Of a stretch of DNA of 6,019 nucleotides, positions 5,859 through 6,019 are shown in pieces. The DNA is taken from assembly GCA_031272345.1 (NCBI GenBank), contig JAISTZ010000063.1, positions 1 through 6,019 of the forward strand. The letters are read 5' to 3'. Below the pieces are notes generated by a model. It was not told the DNA's origin, did no database searches, and was given only the letters and a program-made list of their open reading frames with translations. Both the position numbers and the translations under genes were made by a program. Source of the stretch: Spirochaetaceae bacterium. Lineage in GTDB: Bacteria > Spirochaetota > Spirochaetia > Treponematales > Treponemataceae. The first letter of the stretch is position 1. The number at the start of each line of letters is the position of its first letter.

Positions 5859-5934
5859 CGCCTGGCACCGGGGGCGCCAACACGGCATCATCCCCCCGGT
5901 GCCAGGCGCATGCGCCTGGCACCGGGGGCACCGG
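5859..5934. repeat. Three-copy inverted/direct repeat cluster containing a perfect 36-bp palindrome
   Basis: The unit CGCCTGGCACCGGGGGC occurs on the + strand at 5859-5875 and again, identically over 17 nt, at 5913-5929. An inverted copy matching 16 nt lies at 5893-5908. The inverted and last copies meet head to head around GCATGC and form a perfect palindrome from 5893 to 5928 (18-nt arms, no mismatches). The first and middle copies can instead form a 16-bp stem with an 18-nt loop (5875-5892). A further GGCACCGG follows at 5927-5934, partly repeating 5918-5925. The cluster lies between two outward-facing promoters. It could be a REP-like dispersed element, an operator or a structure-forming spacer; I see no other copy in this window. 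Confidence 0.9.
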
Positions 5935-5966
5935 CACACATTATGAAAAAAAACAGGGTTGTGCCC

Positions 5967-5995
5967 TTGACAGGGGTCTTACAAAAAGGTAGTAT
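5967..5995 (+). promoter_or_regulatory. Divergent promoter for a gene beyond the right edge
   Basis: A perfect TTGACA (5967-5972) is followed after 17 nt by TAGTAT (5990-5995, 4/6 to TATAAT); the overlapping TATTAT at 5993 would need a 20-nt spacer. Transcription would start near 6002, so the gene and its ribosome binding site lie outside the window. A run of eight A at 5946-5953 upstream could act as an UP-like element. Together with the gltX promoter this defines 5799-6019 as a divergent intergenic region. Confidence 0.6.
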
Positions 5996-6019
5996 TATAG
6001 GGAGTGTCCTTGTACGTGC

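Noticed and set aside
5859..5934. Repeat cluster as a CRISPR array or as a terminator
   Set aside because: The copies are inverted and unequally spaced with no spacers of uniform length, so it is not CRISPR. It lies between diverging promoters with no T-run after either stem, so termination of a visible gene is not supported.
5943..6019. Frame open from ATG at 5943 to the window end (starts MKKNRVVPLTG)
   Set aside because: It has no Shine-Dalgarno upstream, and the good TTGACA-17-TAGTAT promoter lies inside it, so the real gene most likely begins further right. Too little is visible to decide.

Overview
The window is 6,019 bases of GC-rich, gene-dense bacterial chromosome. It holds five complete or nearly complete protein genes, one 5'-truncated gene and one regulatory intergenic region. 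I see no RNA genes, insertion sequences, phage genes or CRISPR arrays. The style of the GluRS and the pairing of a membrane-anchored TPR protein with a small phosphoesterase look most like a spirochaete of the Treponema group. This is recognition by eye, not a search result, and I hold it with moderate confidence.

Left part, + strand: the tail of a YchJ-like SEC-C protein (1-309) is followed after 9 nt by a SpoU/TrmH-family 2'-O-methyltransferase, most likely RlmB (319-1110). These two converge on a minus-strand block across a 34-nt gap.

Minus-strand block, read from right to left: gltX (glutamyl-tRNA synthetase, 5798-4299, GTG start) is followed after 9 nt by aroC (chorismate synthase, 4289-3195). 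A 98-nt spacer follows, holding an imperfect hairpin and a candidate promoter. Then come a membrane-anchored TPR protein with a degraded nuclease-like C-terminal domain (3096-1747, TTG start) and a small calcineurin-type metallophosphoesterase (1750-1145, GTG start), which overlap by 4 nt. gltX-aroC are probably co-transcribed, and TPR-phosphoesterase form a translationally coupled pair that may have its own promoter.

Right edge (5799-6019): a divergent regulatory region. The gltX promoter (TTGCGT-17-TATAAT) and Shine-Dalgarno point left. A second promoter with a perfect TTGACA points right, to a gene outside the window. Between them sits a short repeat cluster: a perfect 36-bp palindrome plus a third copy of its arm, able to form two mutually exclusive hairpins.

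The housekeeping genes are ordinary. The points most worth a second look are the palindrome cluster between the divergent promoters, the TPR protein whose nuclease-like domain lacks its expected catalytic residues, and the coupled phosphoesterase in which three of the usual metal-binding histidines are replaced. I do not see a clear novel defence or mobile system.
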